This document shows, piece by piece, positions 1-8,121 of a DNA stretch of 39,454 nt; the stretch's first letter is position 1, and each line of letters starts with the position of its first letter. Location: positions 1 to 39,454 of the forward strand of contig DAORVK010000026.1 of assembly GCA_035433705.1 (NCBI GenBank), in the 5' to 3' direction. The translations under genes and the position numbers were made by a program. The notes under the pieces were generated by a model. That model made no database searches. It was not told where the DNA came from and saw nothing but the letters and a program-made list of their open reading frames with translations. Origin of the DNA: CADEFQ01 sp035433705 (GTDB taxonomy: Bacteria; Pseudomonadota; Gammaproteobacteria; Steroidobacterales; Steroidobacteraceae).

Positions 1-22
1 CCTGTGCGTCAGTGCCCATAAC

Positions 23-56
23 GGAAGGGGCCGCGCTCTTCAGCGCAGCCCCTTCC
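23..56. terminator. GC-rich hairpin, possible terminator of the tautomerase gene
   Basis: The arms GGAAGGGGC (23-31) and GCCCCTTCC (48-56) are perfectly complementary, and an inner CGCT/AGCG pair closes a small loop. The hairpin lies about 30 bp beyond the stop codon of the minus-strand tautomerase gene. No T-run follows on either strand, so intrinsic termination is only possible; it could also protect a 3' end or end a transcript entering from outside the window. Confidence 0.4.
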
Positions 57-85
57 TGCAGCTTCACCAAAGCGCGCCGCAGGCG

Positions 86-310
86 CTAAGCCGCCTTCCC
101 CGCGATGAGCGCGTGAACGTCTGAAGCCTTCAGCGCCTTGCCTCCGATGGCCCAGTCGCCGCCTTCGTACTCGCTGATCCGGACCGTGGTGTAGGGGCGC
201 AGCCTCTCGCCCTCCACCTCGATCATCGCGGCGGTGACTTTCGCGATGAGATCCTTCTTCTGCGCCGGAGTGAAGACGTCCTTGATGACGTCGATTGTTA
301 CGTTGGGCAT
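86..310 (-). CDS. 4-oxalocrotonate tautomerase-family protein
   Basis: A 74-residue protein starting MPNVTIDVIKDVFTPAQKKD. In the 4-oxalocrotonate tautomerase (4-OT) family the initiator Met is removed and Pro2 becomes the N-terminal catalytic base for keto-enol tautomerisation; that Pro is present here. The length, the early beta strand, the helix (PAQKKDLIAKVTAAMIEV) and the later GDWAIGG stretch all fit a 4-OT subunit, which normally works as a hexamer in the cytoplasm. The ATG at 308-310 is chosen because it puts Pro at position 2; the frame stays open upstream, but that extension has no family resemblance. It is transcribed divergently from the winged-helix regulator at 461. The substrate cannot be read from the sequence. 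Confidence 0.88.
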   Translation of the reverse strand: MPNVTIDVIKDVFTPAQKKDLIAKVTAAMIEVEGERLRPYTTVRISEYEGGDWAIGGKALKASDVHALIAGKAA

Positions 311-400
311 GTCTGTCTCTCCATGTCTGCGTGTGGCGGACGGGGTCATTCCCGAGCCGTGAACACAGCATCGCGCCCCTCGACAGGGAGTGCTTGCAGG

Positions 401-422
401 TTTCATGAAGATTTCATGGAGA
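401..422. promoter_or_regulatory. 11-bp direct repeat, candidate OmpR/PhoB-type operator
   Basis: Two abutting 11-bp units, TTTCATGAAGA (401-411) and TTTCATGGAGA (412-422), match at 10 of 11 positions. OmpR/PhoB winged helices bind direct repeats with an 11-bp period; the PhoB box repeats TGTCAT at that spacing. The site lies in the 150-bp divergent gap between the tautomerase and a regulator that carries exactly this DNA-binding fold, 38 bp before its preferred start. Autoregulation and control of the tautomerase are inferred. Confidence 0.45.
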
Positions 423-460
423 AAGTTGGGGGGTGGCGGGCTGCGGTCTATGCTCCGCCG

Positions 461-2017
461 ATGATCTACCGGTTCGACGCGTTCGAACTCGATATCGACC
501 GCCATGAACTGCGCGAGAACGGCGCACCGCGAGCGCTTGAGCCGCAGGTGTTCGCATTGCTTGCGCTGCTGGTCGAGAACCGGGACCGGCTCATATCGAA
601 GGATGAAATCGTCGAGAAAGTCTGGGGCGGGCGGGCCATCACCGATGCTGCCCTTGCGAGCCGTGTGAAGTCGGCGCGGCGTGCGCTGGGTGATGATGGC
701 GTGTCGCAGCGCGTCATCCGCACCATCCACCGGCGTGGATTGCGTTTCATGGCCGAAGTGCGTGCATCGTCCGGCGTGACTGCAGCGCCGTCGACCGAAG
801 CGACAGCGGGTTCGGCGGTCCTGGAACGCGCCTCCCGCCCTTCGATCGCGGTGCTGCCGTTCGCCGTGGCAGGTGACGCTGGCGCGCATGCAGCACTCGC
901 GCACGCGCTGCCGCAAGAGCTGATCACGGAGTTATCGCGCCTGCGCTGGCTCTTCGTGATCGCGCGTGGCTCATCTTTCCGGCTGCGATTGGGGGAGACG
1001 GGCTACGACGATATCGGGCGGCTGCTCGGCGCCCGCTATTGCCTCACGGGAACGATGGAGGTGGTTGCAGGGCACCTCGCGGTCGATGTCGAGCTCGTCG
1101 ATACCCGCGACTCGGGCGTGGTGTGGGCCGAGCGGTTTTCCCGTCTGGTCGAGGACATTCACGCTGTCCGCGAGGAGATCAGCGCACGCGTGCTGACAGC
1201 GCTCGAGATCCGCATCCCGCTGCACGAGGCGGGGCTTGCGCGCCACGTCTCGCCGGAAAATCTGGACGCATGGTCTGCGTATCACGTCGGCCTGCAGCAC
1301 ATGTACCGCTTCAACCGTGTCGACAATGCCGCGGCGGCGGCGCTCTTCAGGCGCGCGGTGATTCTCGAGCCCCGCTTTGCGCGTGCGCAAGCGGGACTTT
1401 CGTTCCTGCATTTCCAGACCGCGTTCATGCGTCATACGAACGATGTCGTGGGTGAAATCACCGCCGCGCGGCGTTGTGCGGAGCGCGGGCTCGAACTCGA
1501 TGCGCTCGATCCGTTCGTCAATTTCACGATGGGCCGCAGCTACTGGCTCGAGGGGGACCTCGACAGCGGCCTGATCTGGCTCGAACGGGCGACCAGCATC
1601 AATCCGAACTATGCCGAGGGCATCTACGCGCGCGCCTGGACCGAAGCGCTCGCCGGGAAGGTCCCCGAGGGTCGCCGGCACGTCGATCTTGCGATGCGCC
1701 TGAGCCCGCTCGACCCGCTCTACTACGCGATGCTCGGGACGCGTGGTTTCACGCACCTTGCGCTCGGCGAGGATGCCGAGGCAGCGGCCTGGACCGAGCG
1801 AGCTGCCCGGTCGCCCGGTGCCCATGTGCTCATCGCGATGATCGCGGCCGTCGCGCACTCCCTGAACGGCGACCCCGAACGTGCCTTGCATTGGGCCGCC
1901 AATGTCCGGGAGCGCGACCCGACCCTGACCCGCGCGGATTTTTTCCGCGCGTTTCCGATGAAACTGGCAACGATGAGGACGCGGGTGTCGCGGGCGCTTG
2001 CGGGCTCTGGCTTCTGA
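461..2017 (+). CDS. OmpR/CadC-type winged-helix regulator with TolB-like and TPR domains
   Basis: A 518-residue putative transcription factor. Residues 1-98 form a C-terminal-response-regulator type winged helix (MIYRFDAFELDIDRHELREN start, then VFALLALLVENRDRLISKDEIVEKVWGG and a TIHRRGLRF wing). Residues about 125-240 resemble the TolB N-terminal-like module often found in such regulators (IAVLPFAV, LPQELITELSRLRWLFVIARGSSF, GARYCLTGTM). Residues about 265-490 are helical repeats of TPR type (AAAAALFRRAVILEPRFARAQ; GLIWLERATSINPNYAEGIYARA). No receiver domain and no membrane segment are visible, unlike CadC, so it is probably cytosolic and senses its signal through the TPR region. ATG 461 is preferred because the winged helix begins there; in-frame ATGs at 323 and 416 would add unrelated residues, and 416 lies inside the direct repeat. 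It diverges from the tautomerase gene. Confidence 0.85.
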   Translation: MIYRFDAFELDIDRHELRENGAPRALEPQVFALLALLVENRDRLISKDEIVEKVWGGRAITDAALASRVKSARRALGDDGVSQRVIRTIHRRGLRFMAEVRASSGVTAAPSTEATAGSAVLERASRPSIAVLPFAVAGDAGAHAALAHALPQELITELSRLRWLFVIARGSSFRLRLGETGYDDIGRLLGARYCLTGTMEVVAGHLAVDVELVDTRDSGVVWAERFSRLVEDIHAVREEISARVLTALEIRIPLHEAGLARHVSPENLDAWSAYHVGLQHMYRFNRVDNAAAAALFRRAVILEPRFARAQAGLSFLHFQTAFMRHTNDVVGEITAARRCAERGLELDALDPFVNFTMGRSYWLEGDLDSGLIWLERATSINPNYAEGIYARAWTEALAGKVPEGRRHVDLAMRLSPLDPLYYAMLGTRGFTHLALGEDAEAAAWTERAARSPGAHVLIAMIAAVAHSLNGDPERALHWAANVRERDPTLTRADFFRAFPMKLATMRTRVSRALAGSGF

Positions 2018-2088
2018 AGCGGCGTACTGGCGGCTGGCCTGTACGCGGGCGTATATTCGGCCTCCGCATTACGGGGGGGAGGGATACC

Positions 2089-3117
2089 ATGAATTCGCGT
2101 TCCATTGCGCTGCTGCTGACAGGCCTGCTTCTCTCGATGTCCGCCCGGGCTGAAGGCCCGCTCAGCATGAAGAAGGGCAAGGGCGGTTCCGAAGTGCAGG
2201 GAGCGGCGGGTACGCAAGGCGCCTCTGGCGCCGCGAGCGACCTGCAGAAGTGCGACAAGCCGATGGGTGCGGTTGCGGTTGTCGAGCCGCAGGACTACGT
2301 GATGAGCGCGCTGTCGCGTTACAACCTGCAATCGCCCGTGGGCCTCATCCGCATGATGATCCAGCAGTCGAACTGCTTCATCGTGGTGGAACGCGGACAA
2401 GGCATGCAGAACATGATGCAGGAGCGGGCGCTCGCGGGCGGTGGCGAGATGCGCGGCGGCTCAAACATCGGCGGCGGGCAGATGGTCGCGGCCGACTTCA
2501 TCCTGACGCCGGCGGTGGTGTTCAGCGAGAGCAACGCAGGCGGCATGGGCGGTGCACTCGGCGGATTCCTCGGCGGCAGGGCGGGCGTGCTCGGCGCCGT
2601 CGTGGGCGGCCTCAAGTTCAAGGAAGCCCAGACGAGCATGCTGGTTGCGGATGCGCGCTCCGGTGTGCAGGTGGCATCTGCCGAAGGCAGCTCGAAGAAG
2701 GCGGACCTTGCGCTCGGTGCCGCGATCTTCGGCGGCGGCGCCGGTGGCGGCATCGGTGGTTACGGCAACACCAACGAGGGCAAGATCATCGCGGCCTCGT
2801 TCGCCGACAATTACAACAATGTGGTGAACGTGATCCGCAACGACCCGAACCTGCAACGCGATGTCGGCACGCTCGCCCAGGAAGCGGCATCGGGCGGCAA
2901 GACCAAGGCGGGCGCCGTCTACAACGAAGGTGACGTGCTCTTCCCGAAGATTGCCGGCGTCAAGATCATGGGCAGCGCCGCGGAGGCTGGCAAGGCCGTG
3001 GCGACGCTCACCAAGGGCGATGAGCTCATCTACATGGGCGTCGAGGAAGGCGGTTTCCTGAAAGTCGAATCGGGCAAGGGCAGCGGCTGGGTCAAGAAGA
3101 TCCTCGTCGCCAAGTGA
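2089..3117 (+). CDS. CsgG/HfaB-like secreted protein with C-terminal SH3-like domain
   Basis: A 342-residue exported protein. Residues 1-21 form a signal peptide (LLLTGLLLSMSARA, signal peptidase I type). The middle part (about 55-245) resembles the CsgG/HfaB family: MGAVAVVEPQDYVMSALSRY, an oligomer-type FIVVERG strand, Gly-rich loops, VAADFILTPAVVFSE, then QTSMLVADARSGVQVASAEG. The last 70 residues look like a bacterial SH3 fold (AVATLTKGDELIYMGVEEGG, WVKKILV). CsgG builds the outer-membrane curli secretion channel, but that family is usually lipidated; no lipobox cysteine is seen here and no csgA/B/E/F genes lie nearby. A periplasmic or surface role is inferred. A strong purine-rich ribosome site (GGGGGGAGGG) precedes the ATG. 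The gene follows the regulator by 71 bp and may be cotranscribed. Confidence 0.75.
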   Translation: MNSRSIALLLTGLLLSMSARAEGPLSMKKGKGGSEVQGAAGTQGASGAASDLQKCDKPMGAVAVVEPQDYVMSALSRYNLQSPVGLIRMMIQQSNCFIVVERGQGMQNMMQERALAGGGEMRGGSNIGGGQMVAADFILTPAVVFSESNAGGMGGALGGFLGGRAGVLGAVVGGLKFKEAQTSMLVADARSGVQVASAEGSSKKADLALGAAIFGGGAGGGIGGYGNTNEGKIIAASFADNYNNVVNVIRNDPNLQRDVGTLAQEAASGGKTKAGAVYNEGDVLFPKIAGVKIMGSAAEAGKAVATLTKGDELIYMGVEEGGFLKVESGKGSGWVKKILVAK

Positions 3118-3202
3118 GTCGCGGCGGTTGCGGCGCGCCGGATTGACGGCACCCGCGCGTTATCGCAATGTCGCAGCAGGGTATAACCGGGGAGTCGCGA
3201 TC

Positions 3203-3610
3203 ATGGCAGCGAGCAAAAAAGTCACCCGCAAGCGCAAGGTGGCGAAGAAGAAGGTGGCGCGGACGCGCCGCAAGGTCAGTCGCAAGAGCAAAGTCGCCGC
3301 AGCCAGACGCAAGCTGGCGGTAGCGAAGCGCAGCGTCAAGCGGGGTTCGGCGCGCGTCAAGCGCAAGGCGAAGGCCACTGTGCGCCGCGCTGCGTCCGCC
3401 ACGCGTCAGGTCGCCCGCCGGGTGCGCCGCCGCGCCAAGGTGGTCATCGCGAAGACTTCCGCAGGCATGCAGTCCGCGACCCGCAAGGTCGAGGAAGTTG
3501 CGAAGCAGGGTATCGATGCCGGTACGGCGGCGATCGAGAGCGCAGCCGGGAAAGCCGAGAGCCTCATGCTGGAACCCCGACCGGCCACCAACGAGGGTGA
3601 CGTCAAGTAG
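3203..3610 (+). CDS. Histone H1-like Lys/Arg-rich protein
   Basis: A 135-residue highly basic protein. Residues 1-80 are almost entirely Lys, Arg, Ala, Val and Ser in short repeats (KKVTRKRKVAKKKVARTRRK and similar), as in bacterial histone H1-like and AlgP/Hc1-type nucleoid proteins. Residues 85-135 are a less charged amphipathic helix region (SAGMQSATRKVEEVAKQGID) ending in an acidic tail, reminiscent of phasin-like helices. Binding to DNA or RNA through the basic part is expected from family behaviour. ATG 3203 has a GGGGAG ribosome site; the frame is open back to 3128 but that stretch has another composition. The repetitive composition makes orthology calls unreliable. Confidence 0.75.
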   Translation: MAASKKVTRKRKVAKKKVARTRRKVSRKSKVAAARRKLAVAKRSVKRGSARVKRKAKATVRRAASATRQVARRVRRRAKVVIAKTSAGMQSATRKVEEVAKQGIDAGTAAIESAAGKAESLMLEPRPATNEGDVK

Positions 3611-3619
3611 GCGTAGGCG

Positions 3620-4519
3620 TCACTCCGGCGGGGTCGACGAGCTGACACGCGCGGGTAGGGGGACATTGCAGAGGTCGATGTAGCCCGCCGGTACCTTGTA
3701 CCAGTCGTCGGCGCGGTTGCGCCGCAGTTCCACGAGCTGCGCAAAGAGCGGTGTGTCGGTGCGCAGCACTTCAATCGGTATGCGTTCGGTCACGGGAACA
3801 TCCGCGGTGACACGCACACTGTGGATCGTCACGCCCTCGGCCGGCTTTTCGTAGAACCCGAGGGGGCCGGTGCCGCGCGGCAGCGCGGCGAGGCTCTCCA
3901 TGCCGTACACCACGCGTCCCGCGACCGTACCGTTCCGGTCGAGTTGGCGCGGCGCGTGGCCGATGACGACATACAGTTCCGCACCGCTGCCCGAGTTCGC
4001 CTCGATGTCGCGACCCACGCCGAGCGTGCCGTAGCAGTGCGCGAGCCAGGTCGTCTTTCCCGCTACGTCGCGCGCGGCGGGAAAACCATCAGTGAAGCCG
4101 ACTGCGGGCGCGTAGCCATCCGTGTCCGGGAGCACGGTGAAGGGCAGTGCAGGCGTGATGGGCCGGCTGAATTCCCCGGCGAGGGCAGGGACCGTGATCC
4201 CCTTTGTGGCGGGCTCTCCCCACTGCACGACGAAGTTGTCCTGAACTCGCCCGATCTTCTGGCCGTCGTAGTAGTGACTGCGGGCGAGCGCGCGAATCGC
4301 GGCGACGTGGCGCGGCGCGAACCCGGGTGCAAGTTCGATCACCACGCGGCCGGTGTCGAGCTGCAGGTACAGCGTGTTTTCGGGATCGGGCTTGCGCCAG
4401 TCCCCGGGCGTGGACTGCACGAGCAGTTCACCCATGCTTCGCGGCGGCGCGGCTGCAGCGGCGGCCGAGAGCACGGCGGCGAGGGTGATCAAAGCGCATG
4501 ATGGGGTCGAAGCCGTCAT
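3620..4519 (-). CDS. Exported cyclophilin-type peptidyl-prolyl isomerase
   Basis: A 299-residue protein with an N-terminal signal peptide (ITLAAVLSAAAAAAPPRS). The cyclophilin core runs from about residue 45 to 225: NTLYLQLDTGRVVIELAPGFAP, then IGRVQDNFVVQWGEP, which corresponds to the FxRVxxxFxxQGGDP active-site strand with the catalytic Arg kept and the first Gly replaced by Trp. A later block, YVVIGHAPRQLDRNGTVAGR, matches the family's LD-x-VVFGRV region. The long insert with two short FTD/FPAARD blocks is typical of divergent periplasmic members. Expected role: proline isomerisation of envelope proteins; activity is not proven by sequence. It follows the GGDEF-EAL gene with a 19-bp gap and is probably cotranscribed. 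The start is set at ATG 4519, where the signal peptide begins; no good ribosome site is visible. Confidence 0.82.
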   Translation of the reverse strand: MTASTPSCALITLAAVLSAAAAAAPPRSMGELLVQSTPGDWRKPDPENTLYLQLDTGRVVIELAPGFAPRHVAAIRALARSHYYDGQKIGRVQDNFVVQWGEPATKGITVPALAGEFSRPITPALPFTVLPDTDGYAPAVGFTDGFPAARDVAGKTTWLAHCYGTLGVGRDIEANSGSGAELYVVIGHAPRQLDRNGTVAGRVVYGMESLAALPRGTGPLGFYEKPAEGVTIHSVRVTADVPVTERIPIEVLRTDTPLFAQLVELRRNRADDWYKVPAGYIDLCNVPLPARVSSSTPPE

Positions 4520-4538
4520 GCAGGGACTATCTGGTTGC

Positions 4539-7097
4539 TCATCGCGGCCGGAACGGCACGACCGCCTCGCGATCGGCCTCGCGGCCGGGATGTGCGAGGA
4601 GGCTCGCCAGGCGCGCGCGGCTGCCCTGCACAAAGGCCGGGATGGCCTCGCCTGCGATCGGATATGAAACCAGGTGCCCTTGCGCGGCGATCGGGCCGCA
4701 GCGCGCGAGCAGCCGCAACTGCTCGATGCGCTCGATGCCCTCGACAGTGACCTCGAGTCCGAGGCTGTGGCACACGGAGATGATCGCGCGCGCGATCGCG
4801 GCCGAGCGCATGTTCGTATCGCAGTCCGCGATCAGGCTGCGGTCGAGTTTGACGCGTTTGAGCGGCAGCCGCGACAGCGAGTTGAGCGAGGAATAGCCCG
4901 TGCCGAAATCGTCAAGCGCAATCGGCAGGCCGAGCTCGCGCGCGCGCTGCAGCGCCTCGATGGTTGCGGCGCCGGTCTGGAACGCGGTCTCGGTCAGTTC
5001 GAGCTCGAGCGTGTCCGGCGGCAAGGCGTTGCGTGCAAGCAGTTGGCCGGCGCGTTCGACAAAGCCCTTGTCGAGGAGTTGCGGCATCGAGACGTTGATC
5101 GCGATGCGCGGATGCGCAATGCCGGACACGCGCCACTCCCTGGCCTTGGCTACGGCAGTTTCGAGCACCCAGTCACCGAGTGCGATGATCAGCCCGGATT
5201 GTTCCGCGATGGCGATGAAGTCGCACGCAGGCACCAGGTTGCCGTCGCTGCGCCGCCAGCGCACCAGGGCTTCCACGGTTGTCGTCTCGCCGCTGTCGAG
5301 TGCCACCTGTGGCTGATATTCGAGGACGAGATCGCGGGCCTCGATTGCCCGGCGCAGCGCCTGCTCCATGCGAAACCGCGACGCCGTGCCCGCGAACAGG
5401 TCGGGTGTGAAGACACCGACCCGGTTGCGGCCCTGGGACTTGGCGCGAAAGAGGGCGGCGTCGGCAGCCCGCGCGAGGGCGGTGGCGTCACGGGCATGAT
5501 CGGGCAGCACACTGACGCCGACACTGACGCTGACCAGCAACTCGCGGCCGGCTACGGCGAGCGGCCGACGGAAGGCGGTGACAATGCCGTCGGCCAGTCG
5601 TTCGAGCGGCGCGAGACCTTCGGCGTGCTCGACGAGCACGATGAATTCGTCGCCGCCGAGCCTCGCCGCGAAGTTGCGCTCGCCGACAGCCAGACGCAGG
5701 CGTTCGGCAATCGCACGCAACAGCTCGTCGCCAAGCGCATGGCCGAGGTGGTCGTTGATTGACTTGAAGTTGTCGACATCAATCGCGAGCATGCCGACGG
5801 AGTCGCCTTCGGCGAGCGCGCGGCGTGCGAGCCGTCGCAAGTGCGTGAACGCATAGCGGCGATTCGGCAGCGCGGTGAGCGTATCGTGGTGCGCGAGGAA
5901 GGAGAGTTTGCGCGTGCGGGCACGTACGCGATCCTCGAGCTCGATCTGGTGCTGGGCCACCGTCTCGTTCGCCTGCGCGAGCTGCGCGGCCATGGAGTTG
6001 AACGCGCCGGCCAGCTCGTCGAGCTCGCGGGGGCCGCCGCGCGGAGCGCGTGTCCGCCAGGCGCCCCGTGCGAGTGAACGCGTGGCGCGAATGAGGCGTC
6101 GTACCGGCGCGGTCACGGAGAGTGTCGCGAGCAGCGACACGGCGAGCGTCAGGGCGATGACGACCAGCGTCATGTTGAGATAGGTCTCTCGCGCCTCGTG
6201 CGTCGCCTGGGCCGCGGCGCCCGCCGAATCGACGACGGCTGCGTTCGCGGGCAGCGCGATGCGCTCGTTCAGGCGGGCCGGTACGGCCGCGCTCGAGGAC
6301 GTGAACTCGGCACGGACCGCGTCGATCTGCGCGTCACGTGCCGCAACTTCGGCGAGCAGGCGGGTGACTGCGGTGAGATCCTCGTCCATGAGGTCGATCC
6401 AGGCGCGTCCCGGCGAGCTGCTGAGCTCGGCACGATGCGCATCAAGCGTACTCCTGAAAGTGCGCTGCGCGCGCTGAACGCGCGCCGCAGACTCGGCGCT
6501 GCCATTGATCAGATAGCCGTTGAATGCCGTACGCAGGTTGCCCGCCGCGAACTCGAGCTCGGCGAAGGAACGGCGCGCGCTGCCTGCCACCTCGAGACGC
6601 GCATTGGCATCCCAGGTCGTCGAAACACGCTTTGCGAGTGCGTCGAGCACCTGTGCGTAACGGGTCAGGGCCTCCTCACGTGCACGTGCGGCGTCCGCAA
6701 GCCTGCTGCCGAGCTCGACATGGGTTCGCAACTCCTCAAGGAGCTGATCGCTGCCTGTCGCCCCCGCCGGGCGTTGAGCCACATAGGCCGTGACCGCCGC
6801 TCCGAGGCGCCGCTCAGCGTGCGCCGTGGCGTCGCGCGTCGTTGCATCGTTCGCGCGCAGCTGGTCGAACACCGCACGATCGTAGGCGAGCAACTGGTCG
6901 GTGATGCCGGCGGCGGCGCGGGCGAACGGGATACGCTCGAGGGTGGTGTCGTGCAGCGTGTCGATCGCAAACTTGGTGCTGCGTGCCGCGTACCAGTTGC
7001 CGACGGTCAGCACGAGCGCGATGACCCCGAATCCGAGCGCGAGTCGCATCGCGATGCTCAGGCGCCAGCGCTTCGGGCGGGAGGCAGGCTCGTTCAT
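4539..7097 (-). CDS. Membrane GGDEF-EAL cyclic-di-GMP protein with HAMP domain
   Basis: An 852-residue inner-membrane signalling protein. Membrane helices at about 18-37 and 308-330 flank a roughly 270-residue periplasmic helical sensor rich in Ala, Arg and Glu. A HAMP linker follows (about 330-382, APVRRLIRATRSLARG), then a short coiled coil. The GGDEF domain (about 400-560) has the intact motif GGDEF at 481-485 with RLGGDEF context, so diguanylate cyclase activity is plausible. The inhibitory I-site position (472-475) reads GERN instead of RxxD. The EAL domain (about 575-825) keeps EALVRW (609), INVS, ELTET, DDFGTGYSSL (729), LKRVKLD, TVEGIE and AQGH, so the phosphodiesterase site also looks complete. 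Which activity dominates cannot be told. It is upstream of the cyclophilin gene. Confidence 0.93.
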   Translation of the reverse strand: MNEPASRPKRWRLSIAMRLALGFGVIALVLTVGNWYAARSTKFAIDTLHDTTLERIPFARAAAGITDQLLAYDRAVFDQLRANDATTRDATAHAERRLGAAVTAYVAQRPAGATGSDQLLEELRTHVELGSRLADAARAREEALTRYAQVLDALAKRVSTTWDANARLEVAGSARRSFAELEFAAGNLRTAFNGYLINGSAESAARVQRAQRTFRSTLDAHRAELSSSPGRAWIDLMDEDLTAVTRLLAEVAARDAQIDAVRAEFTSSSAAVPARLNERIALPANAAVVDSAGAAAQATHEARETYLNMTLVVIALTLAVSLLATLSVTAPVRRLIRATRSLARGAWRTRAPRGGPRELDELAGAFNSMAAQLAQANETVAQHQIELEDRVRARTRKLSFLAHHDTLTALPNRRYAFTHLRRLARRALAEGDSVGMLAIDVDNFKSINDHLGHALGDELLRAIAERLRLAVGERNFAARLGGDEFIVLVEHAEGLAPLERLADGIVTAFRRPLAVAGRELLVSVSVGVSVLPDHARDATALARAADAALFRAKSQGRNRVGVFTPDLFAGTASRFRMEQALRRAIEARDLVLEYQPQVALDSGETTTVEALVRWRRSDGNLVPACDFIAIAEQSGLIIALGDWVLETAVAKAREWRVSGIAHPRIAINVSMPQLLDKGFVERAGQLLARNALPPDTLELELTETAFQTGAATIEALQRARELGLPIALDDFGTGYSSLNSLSRLPLKRVKLDRSLIADCDTNMRSAAIARAIISVCHSLGLEVTVEGIERIEQLRLLARCGPIAAQGHLVSYPIAGEAIPAFVQGSRARLASLLAHPGREADREAVVPFRPR

Positions 7098-7296
7098 GCC
7101 GGCAATGTACCGCGGGCGTCCGCGGGGAATCCTTTCAGGTTTGACATATGCAGCAGCCGACTCCCGCGTTACCGCCTTGCGTCACGCATCAGCCCGGTGG
7201 TCTCGCGGCGCCGGGCGGCAAGATCATGGTCCCTTCCGCCCTTCTGCAAAAGCTGTCGCCGACCGACGACGAACTCATCGCGAAGGATGTCGGCTC

Positions 7297-8121
7297 TCAG
7301 AACGGTGCGCCGAGAACGAGCCGCCATGCGGAAACATCGCCTGCGAAGCGGTAGCTCAGGCCGATGCGCGGCATCGGCAGGCGCCACCACTTGAGGTCCG
7401 GGCGCGTGCCGAGCATCACGCCCGCTTCGAACTGCAGCGCGGGAATGGCGATTCCGGTCAGGGGCCCCGTGGGCGGGTCGATATACCAGTCGAGTACTGC
7501 GAACACGCCGCCTTCGGGCTCGTGGCGGCCGAGTTGCCAGCCAACCCCCTGCGCCACTTCGATCCCGTTGCGCCAGCGCACGAACGCATCGCTCGGCAGA
7601 GCCCCCCGATAGTTCACGCCCGAGTAGAGCAAATCGCTACGCTGACGAGTCCGCCAGCCGCTCTCCCGTTGCGTCAGGGATTCACCGGCAACGCCGACGC
7701 TGTAGAGCGTGCCGCTGACGTCGGCGCGGTCCGCGATGGCCAGGCCCGTCTTCGCAAACGGCATGATCCGCCATGTGCCGCGCAGGAACTCGAGGCCGAT
7801 CCCCGGCACGAAACTCAGCGAATCGACGCCTTCTGGCAGGCCGTTGTGCACGATGCCCGCGGGATTGAAGTCGAGGAACCCGAGCGTGACCGGCAGCAGC
7901 AGCGTGATGCCCGGCGCCCTGCTGCTCGCCTCGCGATAGCGCCATGCCAACGGCAGACGATTGATCTGCATCATGCGCCCGCCCGCCTCGTAGATTCCCG
8001 AGCCGAGTTCGTGGGCGAATGAGTAGTTCGCAAATTCCTGTTCGGTGTGCGACTCGCGCTGTGCGAATGCGACTGCAGACTGGACCGACAGTGCGGCGAT
8101 GAGGCAGGACGCGCGAATCAC
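7297..8121 (-). CDS. Predicted outer-membrane or periplasmic beta-rich protein
   Basis: A 274-residue protein of unrecognised family. Residues 1-20 are a signal peptide (CLIAALSVQSAVAFAQ). The mature part has many alternating strands rich in aromatic and Gly residues (ITLLLPVTLGFLDFNP, LSFVPGIGLEFLRGTWRIMPFAKTGLAI, GVFAVLDWYIDPP, MPRIGLSYRFAGDVSAWRLVLGAPF) and ends in Phe, the typical last residue of BAM-inserted outer-membrane beta-barrels. That points to a small barrel, but no named family is recognised. It diverges from the ABC transporter at 8159 with only a 37-bp gap, which contains the inverted repeat TCACA-C-TGTGA (8145-8155). The 199-bp stretch downstream (7098-7296) holds no gene I can support. 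Confidence 0.7.
   Translation of the reverse strand: MIRASCLIAALSVQSAVAFAQRESHTEQEFANYSFAHELGSGIYEAGGRMMQINRLPLAWRYREASSRAPGITLLLPVTLGFLDFNPAGIVHNGLPEGVDSLSFVPGIGLEFLRGTWRIMPFAKTGLAIADRADVSGTLYSVGVAGESLTQRESGWRTRQRSDLLYSGVNYRGALPSDAFVRWRNGIEVAQGVGWQLGRHEPEGGVFAVLDWYIDPPTGPLTGIAIPALQFEAGVMLGTRPDLKWWRLPMPRIGLSYRFAGDVSAWRLVLGAPF

Noticed and set aside
323..460. N-terminal extension of the winged-helix regulator from the upstream in-frame ATGs
   Set aside because: The added residues do not resemble the family, the winged helix begins exactly at ATG 461, and the ATG at 416 falls inside the direct repeat.
971..1891. Long minus-strand frame opposite the regulator gene
   Set aside because: His/Arg/Glu-rich composition without domains is typical of antisense frames in high-GC genes; similar long shadows lie opposite most genes here.
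7148..7354. 68-codon plus-strand frame in the gap after the GGDEF-EAL gene
   Set aside because: It overlaps the 3' end of the outer-membrane-like gene on the other strand, has only a weak ribosome site and resembles no family. The 199-bp gap 7098-7296 shows no other feature.
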